Below are positions 43,351 through 52,516 of a stretch of 64,000 nucleotides of DNA, piece after piece. Below the pieces are notes generated by a model. That model saw nothing but the letters and a program-made list of their open reading frames with translations. It searched no databases and had not been told where the DNA came from. The position numbers and the translations under genes were made by a program. The first letter of the stretch is position 1; every line of letters begins with the position of its first letter. The stretch is from Paracoccaceae bacterium (GTDB lineage: Bacteria > Pseudomonadota > Alphaproteobacteria > Rhodobacterales > Rhodobacteraceae), in contig WKFI01000001.1 of the NCBI GenBank assembly GCA_014872875.1, positions 1-64,000 on the forward strand, given 5' to 3'.

Positions 43351-44367
43351 ATGACCGTAAAGGTTCACGTCAAAAATAATCGCTGGGCCGAAGGCTCATT
43401 CCCCAACACGCCCGAGGGCGAAGAGGTGTTCACCATCACCCGCGACCGGTTCGAAAGCGCCCTGGCCGAATTTCCGGGTGTGCAGGGTCAGCTGGATCCG
43501 TTTATCGACTGGGACACCGACAACTGGAACAGCTCGATGGCCGAGGCCGAAGTGCTGCTGACCTGGAACCTGCCCACCGAAAACCTGGCCAAGGTGGCCC
43601 CGAACCTGAAGTGGATTCACTGCATCGGCGCGGGCGTGGAACACATGCTGCCGATGGACTGGCTGCCCGAGAGTGTCACGCTCACCAACAACAAAGGCGT
43701 GCATGCGGCCAAGGCCGGTGAGTTCGGGCTGATGGCGGTGCTGATGCTGCATTCGCACATGCCCGCCATCGTCACCAACCAGCGCAGCGCCGTCTATGAC
43801 TCGCTCTATTGTTCACCCATCGCGGGTAAGACGCTGGTGGTGCTGGGCACAGGCTCGCTGGGCGGATCGGGCGCGGCGATGGTGAAACCGCTGGGCGTCA
43901 ATGTGATCGGGGTGAACCGGTCAGGCCGTGATGTGGAGGGCTGCGACCGCTGCGTCACCACCGAACAGCTGGACGAGGTGCTGCCGCTGGCCGACTACCT
44001 GCTGATCGCTACCCCAGACACGCCGGAAACCCGTGGCCTGATGGACCGCCGCCGTCTGGACCTGATGAAACCGACCGCCGGTATCGTCAATATCGGGCGC
44101 GAGGCGGTGATGGATTATGACGCGCTGTGCGACAAGCTGGAGCAAGGTTCGCTTGGCGGCGCCATCCTCGATGTGTTCGATCCCGAACCCATCGCGGCGG
44201 ACTCGCGCCTGTGGAACACCAAGAACCTGATCATCACACCGCATGTCTCGGCCGATGATGGCGACGCCTATGTGCCGCTGACCCTTGGGTTGTTCTTCCG
44301 CAATATGGAGCTGTTCCTAAAGGGTGAACCGTTGCTGAACCCCATCGACCCGAAACTTGGCTACTGA
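43351..44367 (+). CDS. D-2-hydroxyacid dehydrogenase (NAD-binding)
   Basis: A 338-residue enzyme. The Rossmann loop is LVVLGTGSLGGSGAAM (near residue 170), the catalytic Arg is in NIGREAVMD and the catalytic His in TPHVSADDGDAY. It is an outlying member of the family, with a long N-terminal substrate domain lacking close similarity to SerA or LdhA. ATG 43351 follows AAAGGACAAGG. It sits between the Rieske oxygenase and a GlxR-type reductase and probably interconverts a 2-oxo and a 2-hydroxy acid from the demethylated substrate. Confidence 0.83.
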   Translation: MTVKVHVKNNRWAEGSFPNTPEGEEVFTITRDRFESALAEFPGVQGQLDPFIDWDTDNWNSSMAEAEVLLTWNLPTENLAKVAPNLKWIHCIGAGVEHMLPMDWLPESVTLTNNKGVHAAKAGEFGLMAVLMLHSHMPAIVTNQRSAVYDSLYCSPIAGKTLVVLGTGSLGGSGAAMVKPLGVNVIGVNRSGRDVEGCDRCVTTEQLDEVLPLADYLLIATPDTPETRGLMDRRRLDLMKPTAGIVNIGREAVMDYDALCDKLEQGSLGGAILDVFDPEPIAADSRLWNTKNLIITPHVSADDGDAYVPLTLGLFFRNMELFLKGEPLLNPIDPKLGY

Positions 44368-44377
44368 GGAGAAACCC

Positions 44378-45265
44378 ATGAATATCGGATTTATCGGCCT
44401 CGGCGTCATGGGCGCCCCGATGGCGGGGCATCTGGCGGATGCGGGCCACACGATCTTTACCTGCCTCAACCGCTCGCCATTGCCGGATGAACTGTCGGGC
44501 AAGGCGGTTGAAGTCGTTGGTTCCCCGGCCGAGGTCGCGGCCCATTGCGACACCGTGATCATCATGGTGCCGGACACGCCGGATGTGGAGCGGGTCATCA
44601 CCGGCGAAAACGGTGTGCTGATCAATGTGCACGAAGGGACGCTGGTGATCGACATGTCCTCGATCAGCCCGATTGCCACGCAGGAACTGGCCGCACAGGT
44701 CACCGCCAAAGGCGGGCAATATGTCGATGCGCCGGTTTCGGGGGGCGAGGTCGGGGCCAAGGCCGCCAGCCTCACCATCATGTGCGGCGGCCCGCAGGCG
44801 GCGTTTGACCGCGCGACGCCGTTGTTCGAGGTGATGGGCAAGAACATCACCCTAATCAGCGAAAACAACGGCGCCGGTCAAACCTGCAAGATCGCCAACC
44901 AGATCATTGTCGCGCTGAACATCGAAGCGGTGGGCGAGGCGCTGGTTTTTGCCTCCAAGGCGGGCTGCGATCCGGCAAAGGTGCGCGAGGCGCTGATGGG
45001 CGGGCTGGCGACCTCGCGGATACTCGAGGTGCATGGCGAGCGGATGATCAAGCGGACGATGGATCCGGGCTTCCGAATCAACCTGCACCAGAAGGATCTG
45101 AACCTGGCGCTAAGCTCGGCCAAGGCGCTTGGCGTGTCGCTGCCCAACACCGCGACGGCGCAGGAATTGTTCAATTCCTGCGTGGCCCATGGCGGGGCGA
45201 ATGACGATCATTCCGGCATGGTCAAAGCGCTGGAGCGGATGGCCAACCATCCGGTCGCCGAATAA
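44378..45265 (+). CDS. 3-hydroxyisobutyrate dehydrogenase/tartronate semialdehyde reductase family (GlxR/GarR-like)
   Basis: A 295-residue beta-hydroxyacid dehydrogenase: NAD(P) loop IGFIGLGVMGAPMA at the N-terminus, substrate signature DAPVSGGEVGA, and the catalytic Lys in GQTCKIANQ. Length and motifs fit 2-hydroxy-3-oxopropionate reductase or MmsB. The start follows GAGGAGAAACC, ten bases after the upstream stop. Tartronate semialdehyde would link C2/C3 products to glycerate, which is inference. Confidence 0.87.
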   Translation: MNIGFIGLGVMGAPMAGHLADAGHTIFTCLNRSPLPDELSGKAVEVVGSPAEVAAHCDTVIIMVPDTPDVERVITGENGVLINVHEGTLVIDMSSISPIATQELAAQVTAKGGQYVDAPVSGGEVGAKAASLTIMCGGPQAAFDRATPLFEVMGKNITLISENNGAGQTCKIANQIIVALNIEAVGEALVFASKAGCDPAKVREALMGGLATSRILEVHGERMIKRTMDPGFRINLHQKDLNLALSSAKALGVSLPNTATAQELFNSCVAHGGANDDHSGMVKALERMANHPVAE

Positions 45266-45280
45266 GCATGCCCCTTTGTG

Positions 45281-45331
45281 GCGGCCCCGCATGACGGGGC
45301 CGCGATATCAGAAAATTCTGCGAATTTTCTG
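45281..45331. terminator. Double stem-loop between convergent genes, likely terminator
   Basis: GCGGCCCCG/CGGGGCCGC (9 bp, loop CATGA, 45281-45303) is followed by a perfect 10-bp dyad CAGAAAATTC-TGC-GAATTTTCTG (45309-45331). The pair lies between the reductase stop (45265) and the stop of the convergent LysR gene (45345). The A/T-rich second stem can serve both strands. Confidence 0.6.
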
Positions 45332-45344
45332 GGCCGCCCGGACG

Positions 45345-46238
45345 TCAGGTTCCGGATTTTTCCAGCAGCCAATCCATGAAGCGCACGGCGTTGGGGTTCG
45401 GACTTTCCACCTGGTTCTGCACCACGAAATAGCCGTCGCGTCCGGGGATATGCAGGTCAAAGGGGGCGACCAGCTCTCCGCGTTCGATCATCCGGTCGGC
45501 CAGCGTGCCATGGCCCATCGACACCCCCTGTCCCTCACGCGCCAGGTTCAGCGACAGCACATAGGTACTGAAATAGTGCCGGTTCGACAGCGGCAGGCTG
45601 CGCAAACCCGCCTGCTGCAGCCAGTAATCCCACGCATCGCCAATCCCGGTCAGATCCAGAATGCGTTCGCCCGCCAGATCTTGCGGGTCGCGCAGCCGTT
45701 CGGCCACCGACGGCGCGCAGACCGGAAACAGCATTTCGGCCCCCAGCGCATGGGTGCGCCCATCAAACCGGTCTTCCTTGCCATAGTGGATCTCGATATC
45801 GGCGTTGCTTTCCAGGAAATCCTGCTCCCACAGAGCGGTTGAGATTGTCATCTCGATATCCGGGTTCGCCTCCATGAACTCGTGGATGTGCGGCGTCAGC
45901 CAGAAGGTTGCGAAGGCGTAGTTCGATTTGATGTGCAGGTTGCGGTCCGAGGAATAGCCCAGAAAGCTGCGGGTCCCCTCCTCGAGTGCGTTAAACGCGC
46001 GCACCACGGTCGGCAGGTAATTCCGTCCGGCTTCGGTCAGGCGCAATCCGCGATGGCCGCGCAGGAACAGCGGCTGATTCAGGTGCTGCTCCAGCAGGCG
46101 CACCTGCTTGCTGACCGCTGATTGCGTGATCAGCAGCTCTTCTGCGGCATCCGTAAAGGACAAGTATCGCGCCGAAACCGCGAAGGCGCGCAGCCAATGT
46201 AGCGGAGGTGTTGCGATTCTTCGTTCATTTGCAGACAT
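45345..46238 (-). CDS. LysR-family regulator, GcvA-like
   Basis: A 297-residue protein with the GcvA-type N-terminus PLHWLRAFAVSARYLSFTDA, the HTH LLITQSAVSKQVRLLEQHL and an effector domain with WLTPHIHEFMEANPDIEM. It is divergent from the operon starting at 46392, whose promoter lies in the ~150-base spacer, and likely activates it. Confidence 0.9.
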   Translation of the reverse strand: MSANERRIATPPLHWLRAFAVSARYLSFTDAAEELLITQSAVSKQVRLLEQHLNQPLFLRGHRGLRLTEAGRNYLPTVVRAFNALEEGTRSFLGYSSDRNLHIKSNYAFATFWLTPHIHEFMEANPDIEMTISTALWEQDFLESNADIEIHYGKEDRFDGRTHALGAEMLFPVCAPSVAERLRDPQDLAGERILDLTGIGDAWDYWLQQAGLRSLPLSNRHYFSTYVLSLNLAREGQGVSMGHGTLADRMIERGELVAPFDLHIPGRDGYFVVQNQVESPNPNAVRFMDWLLEKSGT

Positions 46239-46391
46239 TTATCAGCCTCAAAACAGATATTCCATTTCGTCGCATCATGCCCCGTAATTGGTCGTTTGAA
46301 AAGATGCACACAAATTGCCCTTATCGAAATCAGCAACAAACTCTGCCGGTTCAACGGTCAGATCCCAGCACCCCAGCAAGGAGACAAAGGT

Positions 46392-47363
46392 TTGAAAATC
46401 GCCTTTACCGATTTCGTTCAGCCCGATCTTGACCTGGAAACCGCGCTTTTGAATGAGGCCGGGTTCGAGATGGTCGTGGCCGAACCGCACTGCACCACCG
46501 AGGACGAAGTGATCCAGCTGGTCAAATCCAGCGGCGCCGACGCCATCGTGTCGCTTTACGCGCCGATCACCGAAAAGGTGTTTGCCGCCCTGCCCAATCT
46601 GCGCATCGTCAGCGTGCCGCTGGTTGGCGTTGACGCCATCGACACCGAGGCCGCAGCCAAGCACGGCGTCTGGATCGCCCATATCCCCGACGCCTGGGTG
46701 TCCGAGGTCGGCGTGCACGCCGCCGCGATGGCGCTGTCGCTGGTGCGCCACTTGCCGTTCTATGACCGTTCGGTGCGCGAGCGTCGCTGGGATTACGAGG
46801 AGCCCGGCGTGCTGCATCGCACCCATGATATGACATTCGGCCTGATGGGCTGCGGACGTATCGGCCAGCAAGCCGCCCGAAGCGCCGCGCCGAGTTTCGG
46901 CAAGGTCATCGCCTATGACCCCTATATGCCCGCCGACGCCTGCCCCGACTGGATCGAACAGGTCGCCACGATCGAGGAGCTGTTTGCGCGCGCCCATGTG
47001 GTCTCGCTGCACTCCCCGCTGACCGCCGAGACGAAACATATCGTCAACGCCGACCTGCTGGGTCGGATGCAAAAGGGCAGCTTTATCGTCAACGCCTCGC
47101 GCGGGGCGCTGATCGATCCGGCGGCGCTGCTCGCTGCTCTCGACAGCGGTCAGCTGGGCGGCGCGGGCCTGGATGTGTTTGAGGTCGAACCGCCCAACCC
47201 GGATGACCCGCTGCTGCACCACCCCCGCACCGTCGTTTCGCCGCACGCCGCCTACTACTCGGTCGAGGCGGACGAGGAAGGGCGCTCGCGCGCCATCAAG
47301 AACGTCATCACCTACGCCAATACAGGCGCCCCGGATCACTACGTCGTCAAAGGCGAGAAATAG
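46392..47363 (+). CDS. D-3-phosphoglycerate dehydrogenase-like 2-hydroxyacid dehydrogenase
   Basis: A 323-residue enzyme from TTG 46392, which follows AAGGAGACAAAGG at good distance; the open frame extends upstream but lacks family similarity. NAD loop GLMGCGRIGQQAA, catalytic Arg in NASRGALIDP, Glu in DVFEVEPP and His in SPHAAYYS are all present. It is first in a six- to seven-gene operon (dehydrogenase, TPP enzyme, desaturase-type oxygenase, Rieske ferredoxin, M24 protein, PanB-like protein, VOC protein). The substrate is unknown. Confidence 0.83.
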   Translation: MKIAFTDFVQPDLDLETALLNEAGFEMVVAEPHCTTEDEVIQLVKSSGADAIVSLYAPITEKVFAALPNLRIVSVPLVGVDAIDTEAAAKHGVWIAHIPDAWVSEVGVHAAAMALSLVRHLPFYDRSVRERRWDYEEPGVLHRTHDMTFGLMGCGRIGQQAARSAAPSFGKVIAYDPYMPADACPDWIEQVATIEELFARAHVVSLHSPLTAETKHIVNADLLGRMQKGSFIVNASRGALIDPAALLAALDSGQLGGAGLDVFEVEPPNPDDPLLHHPRTVVSPHAAYYSVEADEEGRSRAIKNVITYANTGAPDHYVVKGEK

Positions 47364-47366
47364 GAC

Positions 47367-48995
47367 ATGCGCGATATGACAACCGACACCACCGACATGA
47401 CCTGCGGCGAGGCGCTGCTGCATCTGCTGAAGGCCTACGGGGTCGATACAGCCTTCGGCATCCCCGGCTATCACACGGTCGAATTCTACCGGAATTTCGA
47501 CAAGATGGGCATCCGCCAGGTGACGCCCCGACACGAACAGGGATCCGCCTATGGGGCCTATGGTTATGCCGCTGCAACCGGCAAACCGGGCGTCTGTTTC
47601 CTGGTGACCGGCGCGGGCGTGACCAACGGCACCACTGCGATTGGCGAGGCTTACGGCAACTCGGTCCCCATGCTGATCTTCACCACCATGAACAACGTGC
47701 GCGAGCTGGGCATGGGCGGCGGGCGGATGCACGAACTGCGTTCGCAATCCGACATCATCGACCAGGTCACGGCCTTCACCCACACCCTGCTGGATCCGGC
47801 CAACCTGCCCGAGGTCCTGGCCCGCGCATTCGCCGTGTTCTCGGGCCAGCGCCCGCGCCCGGTCTGCATCCAGATCCCACAGGATGTGCTGGCCGACCCC
47901 GCTGGTTTTGCGATTGAGGCTTGGCCCGCAGCTCCCAAACCCGGCCCCGACCCGAATGAAGTCGAACGGATCGCCGGCATGCTGGCGACCAGCAAATCCA
48001 ACATGATCGTTGTGGGCGGCGGTGCCATTCCAGCCTCCGAGCAGGTGCTGAAGCTCGCCGAACGGCTGGACGCGCCGGTCATCAACTCCTGCGCGGGCAA
48101 GGGGGTGATCCCCGAGGATCACCCGCTCTGCATGGGCTTTACCCAGGCCTTTGACCCGGTGCGCGACCTGCTGCGCGATGCCGATTGCGTGCTGGCCATC
48201 GGCACCGAATTCGCCGAACCCGACCGCTATTTCACCGAAGACTACCCGATCAACGGCAACCTGATCCGCATCGACATCGATCCCGGTCAGATCATGCATT
48301 ATTCGAAACCCGCCGCCGCGCTGCTGAGCGACTCCAAACTGGCGGTCAGCGCGATCCTGAAGGCCTTGGAAAACCACAACGGCCCGCAGCACGACCTGCC
48401 CGCCGCCGATCTGGTGGCGCAAACCCGCGCGCAGTTCAGCGGCGATCTGTGTAAGGAATCCCCCAAACACAAAAAGGCGCTGGAGATTATCCACGACGTC
48501 CTGCCGGACAACACCATCATCTCCGCCGATGCCTCGCAGGTTTGCTACACCGGGCTTTACCACTACCCGATGAAGTATCCGAACCTGTTCCACTTCCCCA
48601 ACGGCTATGCCGCAATGGGGTTCGGCCTGCCTGTCGCCATCGGGATGAAGATCGGTGCGGGCGACAAACCGGTGGCCTGCATCACCGGCGATGGCTCGTT
48701 CCAGATGACCTGCGAGGAACTAGCGGCAGCGGTCGAACAAAAGCTGTCGATGCCCATCGTCGTCTGGTCCAATGACGGTTATCAGGAAATCCGGGAATAT
48801 ATGGACAGCAAGGGCCTGCCCACCATCGGCTGCACCATCTACAACCCCGAGTTCAAGAAGATCGCCGAGGCCTTCGGCGCCCATGGCCGCCGCCCGCAAA
48901 GCGCCGAAGAACTGCGCGAAGCGTTAGAATTCGCGCTGCAGGCAGACGGGCCGACCATCATCGAAATCGACGAAAAGGACGCCTGGCTGCAATAG
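47367..48995 (+). CDS. Thiamine pyrophosphate-dependent decarboxylase/synthase (acetolactate synthase-like)
   Basis: A 542-residue ThDP enzyme: N-terminal Pyr domain with the catalytic Glu in PRHEQGSAYGAYGYA, central domain with MIVVGGGAIPASEQ, and C-terminal PP domain with the GDG...ND motif (ITGDGSFQMTCEEL to SNDGYQEI). The family includes glyoxylate carboligase, sulfoacetaldehyde acetyltransferase and 5-guanidino-2-oxopentanoate decarboxylase; the start MTCGEALLHLLKAYGVDTAFG is closest in style to the last. It starts three bases after the dehydrogenase. It probably decarboxylates a 2-oxo acid. Confidence 0.85.
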   Translation: MRDMTTDTTDMTCGEALLHLLKAYGVDTAFGIPGYHTVEFYRNFDKMGIRQVTPRHEQGSAYGAYGYAAATGKPGVCFLVTGAGVTNGTTAIGEAYGNSVPMLIFTTMNNVRELGMGGGRMHELRSQSDIIDQVTAFTHTLLDPANLPEVLARAFAVFSGQRPRPVCIQIPQDVLADPAGFAIEAWPAAPKPGPDPNEVERIAGMLATSKSNMIVVGGGAIPASEQVLKLAERLDAPVINSCAGKGVIPEDHPLCMGFTQAFDPVRDLLRDADCVLAIGTEFAEPDRYFTEDYPINGNLIRIDIDPGQIMHYSKPAAALLSDSKLAVSAILKALENHNGPQHDLPAADLVAQTRAQFSGDLCKESPKHKKALEIIHDVLPDNTIISADASQVCYTGLYHYPMKYPNLFHFPNGYAAMGFGLPVAIGMKIGAGDKPVACITGDGSFQMTCEELAAAVEQKLSMPIVVWSNDGYQEIREYMDSKGLPTIGCTIYNPEFKKIAEAFGAHGRRPQSAEELREALEFALQADGPTIIEIDEKDAWLQ

Positions 48996-49024
48996 CGGCC
49001 GGGCCCCGGAGTGGAGGGCGCGCC

Positions 49025-50038
49025 ATGATCACCAATGCAACCACGTCCAACATCCATATGGACAAGAAACAGCTCAAGGCGCTGATGCGGCGCAGCGACC
49101 GGCCCGGGCTGAAATACCTGATCTCATGGGTGGCGCTGCTGGTAGTGACCGGCATCCCGGTGATGCTGAGCGTGGGCACCTGGTGGTTCATCCCCGCCAT
49201 CCTGCTCTATTCCGGCTGTTTCGCGGTGTCAGCCTATGCGCTGTCACACGAATGCGCCCATGGCACTGCCTTTCGCACCCGCTGGCTGAACGAGGCGGTG
49301 TTCTGGGTGACCTCGTTGCTTTATTACGAAGAACCCCTGCACCGCCGCTATTCCCACGCCAGCCACCACACCCACACCTGGATCGAGGGCGAAGACAACC
49401 AGATGCCCTACGCCCCGATCCCGCTGACCTTCGCGGGCTGGGTCGAGGAGATCCTGGGCCTGGGTCTCTACTGGCATCAAACCAAGATGTTCGTGCTGCA
49501 TTCGCTTGGGATCTTTTCCGACAACGTCAAACGGGTGACGCCGGAAAGCGAACTGCCCCGGATGCAGCGCAACACGCAGATCTGTGTCGCAATCTATGTC
49601 GGCCTGGCGGCGGTCAGCATCTGGGCGGGCTGGATGTGGCCGGTGTATCTGATCGTCCTGCCCCGTGTGCTGGGCGGCCCGATCATGAACGCCTTCATCC
49701 TGATGCAGCATGTCGAAATGGCGGAAAACCAGCCCAATATCGTGCAATCCACCCGCAGTTTCCGCACCAACTGGTTCTTTCAGTTCCTCTATTTCAACAT
49801 GAACCACCACATCGAACATCACCTCTATCCCACGGTGCCGTTCCACGCCCTGCCCAAGCTTAGCGCAAAGCTGGGCGACCAGCTGCCCGACCCGGATCCC
49901 GGCTTTCTCAGCACCCATTGGGAAGTTCTGAAAATCACCATCCGCCGCTCGCTGGGGCGCAACGACCGGTCCCGCAAGATCCGCCAAGCCTTTTCCGACG
50001 ACCTGACAGGAGCCGACCATGACCGCTCAATGGCATGA
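49025..50038 (+). CDS. Membrane fatty acid desaturase/hydroxylase-type di-iron oxygenase (MocD-like)
   Basis: A 337-residue integral membrane protein with three His boxes: SHECAHG (His75, His79), HASHH (His111, His114, His115) and NHHIEHH (His261-His266). Hydrophobic spans flank residues 30-90 and 185-225. It overlaps by 20 bases the gene of a Rieske ferredoxin, the arrangement of rhizobial mocD-mocE (rhizopine O-demethylation). This fits a monooxygenase acting on a small methylated solute better than a lipid desaturase. The electron donor would be the ferredoxin next door. Confidence 0.87.
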   Translation: MITNATTSNIHMDKKQLKALMRRSDRPGLKYLISWVALLVVTGIPVMLSVGTWWFIPAILLYSGCFAVSAYALSHECAHGTAFRTRWLNEAVFWVTSLLYYEEPLHRRYSHASHHTHTWIEGEDNQMPYAPIPLTFAGWVEEILGLGLYWHQTKMFVLHSLGIFSDNVKRVTPESELPRMQRNTQICVAIYVGLAAVSIWAGWMWPVYLIVLPRVLGGPIMNAFILMQHVEMAENQPNIVQSTRSFRTNWFFQFLYFNMNHHIEHHLYPTVPFHALPKLSAKLGDQLPDPDPGFLSTHWEVLKITIRRSLGRNDRSRKIRQAFSDDLTGADHDRSMA

Positions 50039-50330
50039 CGCCTGCGCCACCGATGATGTGGACGACGAAGACCTGATCACCCTGAAGCTCGCCGACCAGG
50101 TGGTCGCGATCTACAACACGCCCGAAGGCTTCTTCGCCACCGCCGGCATGTGTACGCACGAGGATGAATCGCTCGACGGTGGGCTGGTGATGGACGGCGT
50201 GATCGAATGCCCGCTGCACCAGGGCCGGTTCTGCGTGCGCACCGGAAAGGCGCTCAGCGCGCCTGCGGTGGAGAACCTCGTGACTTACGAATTGCAGGTC
50301 CGCGATGGCCGTGTCTGGGTGAGGGTCTGA
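50019..50330 (+). CDS. Rieske-type [2Fe-2S] ferredoxin (MocE-like)
   Basis: A 103-residue soluble Rieske ferredoxin: C45-T-H47 and C64-P-L-H67 bind the cluster, with the short beta-barrel length typical of BphF/NirD/MocE. ATG 50019 follows ACAGGAG and lies inside the end of the desaturase gene, so the two are made together. It should pass electrons to the membrane oxygenase. No reductase (MocF) is linked. Confidence 0.9.
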   Translation: MTAQWHDACATDDVDDEDLITLKLADQVVAIYNTPEGFFATAGMCTHEDESLDGGLVMDGVIECPLHQGRFCVRTGKALSAPAVENLVTYELQVRDGRVWVRV

Positions 50331-50334
50331 TCCA

Positions 50335-51588
50335 ATGCGCTTTGCCGACATGACCCTGACCCAGGCCGCCCGCACTACGCCGGTGGTCGAAATGACCGAC
50401 ACGCTGGAAATGATCGATCTGGCGAAAATGAGGGCGTACCGCCTGCAACGTCTGCGGGACGAGATGAAACGCCAGGACGTGGGCGGCTGCGTGCTGACCT
50501 CGGTCTATTCGATCCGCTATGCCACCGGCATGCGTGATGCAGGGATCATGCAAAGCCACATTCCGCTGAGCTATTTGTTTGTCCCCGCCGAAGGACCCAC
50601 GGTCTATTTCGACGGCGAAACCGGCAAGCAGATCGCCCAAGGGCTGGAGACGATTGACGAGCTGGGCGACGAGGCAATCCAGATCTCCTACATGTTCGCG
50701 GGCCAGCGTATGGATGAGATGATCGACCGCTGGGTCAACCAGATCGCCGCGCTGATGCAGCGCCACGGCGGCGGCAGCACACGGCTGGGCGTCGAAAGTC
50801 CGGTGCCGCAAGTCGCCGCGCTGTTTGCAAACAAAGGGTTGGAGGTCGTCCACGCCCACAAGGTGATCGAACCCGCCCGCGCCATCAAATCGGTCGAGGA
50901 AATCCTCTGCATGAACTACGCCATTGCGGTGGCCGAAGACGGCATGTGGCGGATGCGCGAAGCCTTGCGCCCCGGCATGACCGAGATCGAGCTTTGGTCG
51001 CATCTGTGGAAGGCCAATGTGGAGGCCGGCGGCGACTGGATCGAAGGCCGCCTGCTGGCCGCCGGGGACCGCACCAACCCCTGGCTGCAGGAAGCCTCGG
51101 GCCGGATCATCCGCCCGGGCGAGCTGGTGGCGTTCGATACCGATATGGTCGGCCCGTTTGGCTATTCGGCGGATGTCTCGCGCACCTATTACTGTGGCTC
51201 GGGCCGCCCGACCGACTACCAGCGTGAACTCTACGGCCGCGCCTATGAAGAGATCCAGCATAATCTCGAACTCATGAAACCCGGCATGTCGTTTCGCGAG
51301 GTGACAGAAAAAGGTTTCAAACAGCCCGAACAGTTCCGCGACCAGCACTACGCGGTGATGGCCCATGGCATCGGCATGTCCGACGAATGGCCCTGCATTT
51401 ACTACCCGCAGGACGAAGCGCTGATTTACGACGGCGAGCTGTTGCCCGGCATGGCCATGTGCGTCGAAAGCTATGTGGGCGAGGTCGGCGGGGCCGAAGG
51501 CGTCAAGCTGGAGGAACAGGTGCTGATCACCGAGGACGGTTACGAGCTGCTGTCGAAATTCCCATTCGAAGACACCCTGTTGTCCTGA
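50335..51588 (+). CDS. DddP-like M24-fold protein (second copy)
   Basis: A 417-residue paralogue of the protein at 13555. Metal ligands appear in FDTDMVGPFGYSADVSRTY, MAHGIGMSDE, MCVESY and VKLEEQ, with the same spacings from the first Asp to the His (76 residues) and the conserved Tyr five before and Asp six after that His, as in DMSP lyase DddP. It starts four bases after the Rieske ferredoxin stop and lies within an oxygenase operon, so a lyase or hydrolase step on a small methylated metabolite is likelier than peptide hydrolysis. Confidence 0.83.
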   Translation: MRFADMTLTQAARTTPVVEMTDTLEMIDLAKMRAYRLQRLRDEMKRQDVGGCVLTSVYSIRYATGMRDAGIMQSHIPLSYLFVPAEGPTVYFDGETGKQIAQGLETIDELGDEAIQISYMFAGQRMDEMIDRWVNQIAALMQRHGGGSTRLGVESPVPQVAALFANKGLEVVHAHKVIEPARAIKSVEEILCMNYAIAVAEDGMWRMREALRPGMTEIELWSHLWKANVEAGGDWIEGRLLAAGDRTNPWLQEASGRIIRPGELVAFDTDMVGPFGYSADVSRTYYCGSGRPTDYQRELYGRAYEEIQHNLELMKPGMSFREVTEKGFKQPEQFRDQHYAVMAHGIGMSDEWPCIYYPQDEALIYDGELLPGMAMCVESYVGEVGGAEGVKLEEQVLITEDGYELLSKFPFEDTLLS

Positions 51589-51615
51589 TCCGGACCCGCA
51601 ACGAAAGGCCGCCTC

Positions 51616-52440
51616 ATGCGCAATATCTACACGTTCAACGGCACCCCCGCCCAACGCAATTTCACCGTCGCCGACCTGCGCGCCCGCAAGGGCGCCAAGG
51701 ACAAGCTGACCATGGTGAACCCCTCCAGCCCCGCCGAAGCCGCCGCCGCGGTCGAGGCCGGGATTGACCTGTTCACCCTCTGGGACGAGCAGGTGGAAAT
51801 GGTGCGCGAAGTCGCCCCCACCACTTTCGCCGGTTCCGGCATGGGCTGGGAACAGCATGCCACCAATGACGACATCCTGCGCGCTGCAATCAAATCCATG
51901 GAGCGCGGGGCCGATTTCTTTTACACCAACCGCAGCTATGACGCGGTCGAGCTGCTGGCCAAGAACGGCATCCCGGTGCAGGCGCATATGGGGCTGATCC
52001 CGCGCCTGTCGACCTGGGTCGGCGGCCTGCGCGCCATCGGCAAAACAGCGGAAGAGGCAATGGAGCTATACCGCACCTTCAAACGGCTTGAGGATGTCGG
52101 CTGTTTCGCGGTGGAAATCGAATGCGTCGCCGAAGAGGCGCTGCTGGCGCTGAACGACAAGACCAGCATCGTCACCTGCTCGCTGGGCTCAGGCTATGCC
52201 GGCGACATCATCTTTCTGTTCCTGCACGACATCTGCGGCGAGGCCCCGAATGACCCCAAACACGCCCGCGCATTTGGCGATGTCGCGCGGTTGCACCAGC
52301 AGATCCATTCCGAACGGGTCGAAGCGATGCGCAAGTTCCGCAACGCCGTGAACGAAGGCTCGTTTCCCGGGCCCAAGGAAACCGTCCACATGCCGGCCGA
52401 AGAGGTCGAAAAGCTCGCCGAGGCGCTGGACAAGCTGTGA
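51616..52440 (+). CDS. PanB-fold (ketopantoate hydroxymethyltransferase/PEP mutase superfamily) protein lacking key PanB residues
   Basis: A 274-residue barrel protein. It matches PanB in HMGLIPRLSTWVGG (PanB HIGLTPQS), IECVAEEALLAL (ECVP) and the late GSGYAGDIIFLFLHDICGE block. The PanB metal/substrate residues in ADMPF and VKLEG are replaced (AGSGMG and FFYTNR), so it is probably not a ketopantoate synthase. It follows the M24 gene by 27 bases. A C-C lyase or one-carbon transfer role in the operon is possible but unproven. Confidence 0.75.
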   Translation: MRNIYTFNGTPAQRNFTVADLRARKGAKDKLTMVNPSSPAEAAAAVEAGIDLFTLWDEQVEMVREVAPTTFAGSGMGWEQHATNDDILRAAIKSMERGADFFYTNRSYDAVELLAKNGIPVQAHMGLIPRLSTWVGGLRAIGKTAEEAMELYRTFKRLEDVGCFAVEIECVAEEALLALNDKTSIVTCSLGSGYAGDIIFLFLHDICGEAPNDPKHARAFGDVARLHQQIHSERVEAMRKFRNAVNEGSFPGPKETVHMPAEEVEKLAEALDKL

Positions 52441-52516
52441 GGCTTTGACGGCGGTTCACCTGCGCGCGGCCTCCGGTTAGTCTGCCCCTGCCGAGCCGGA
52501 GGGAGGGCGCAAAAGG

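Noticed and set aside
46275-48593. A 772-codon minus-strand open frame
   Set aside because: It lies wholly antisense to the 2-hydroxyacid dehydrogenase and TPP enzyme, both of which have clear catalytic motifs. Its own translation is a low-complexity Gly/His/Val/Arg mix typical of a high-GC shadow frame.
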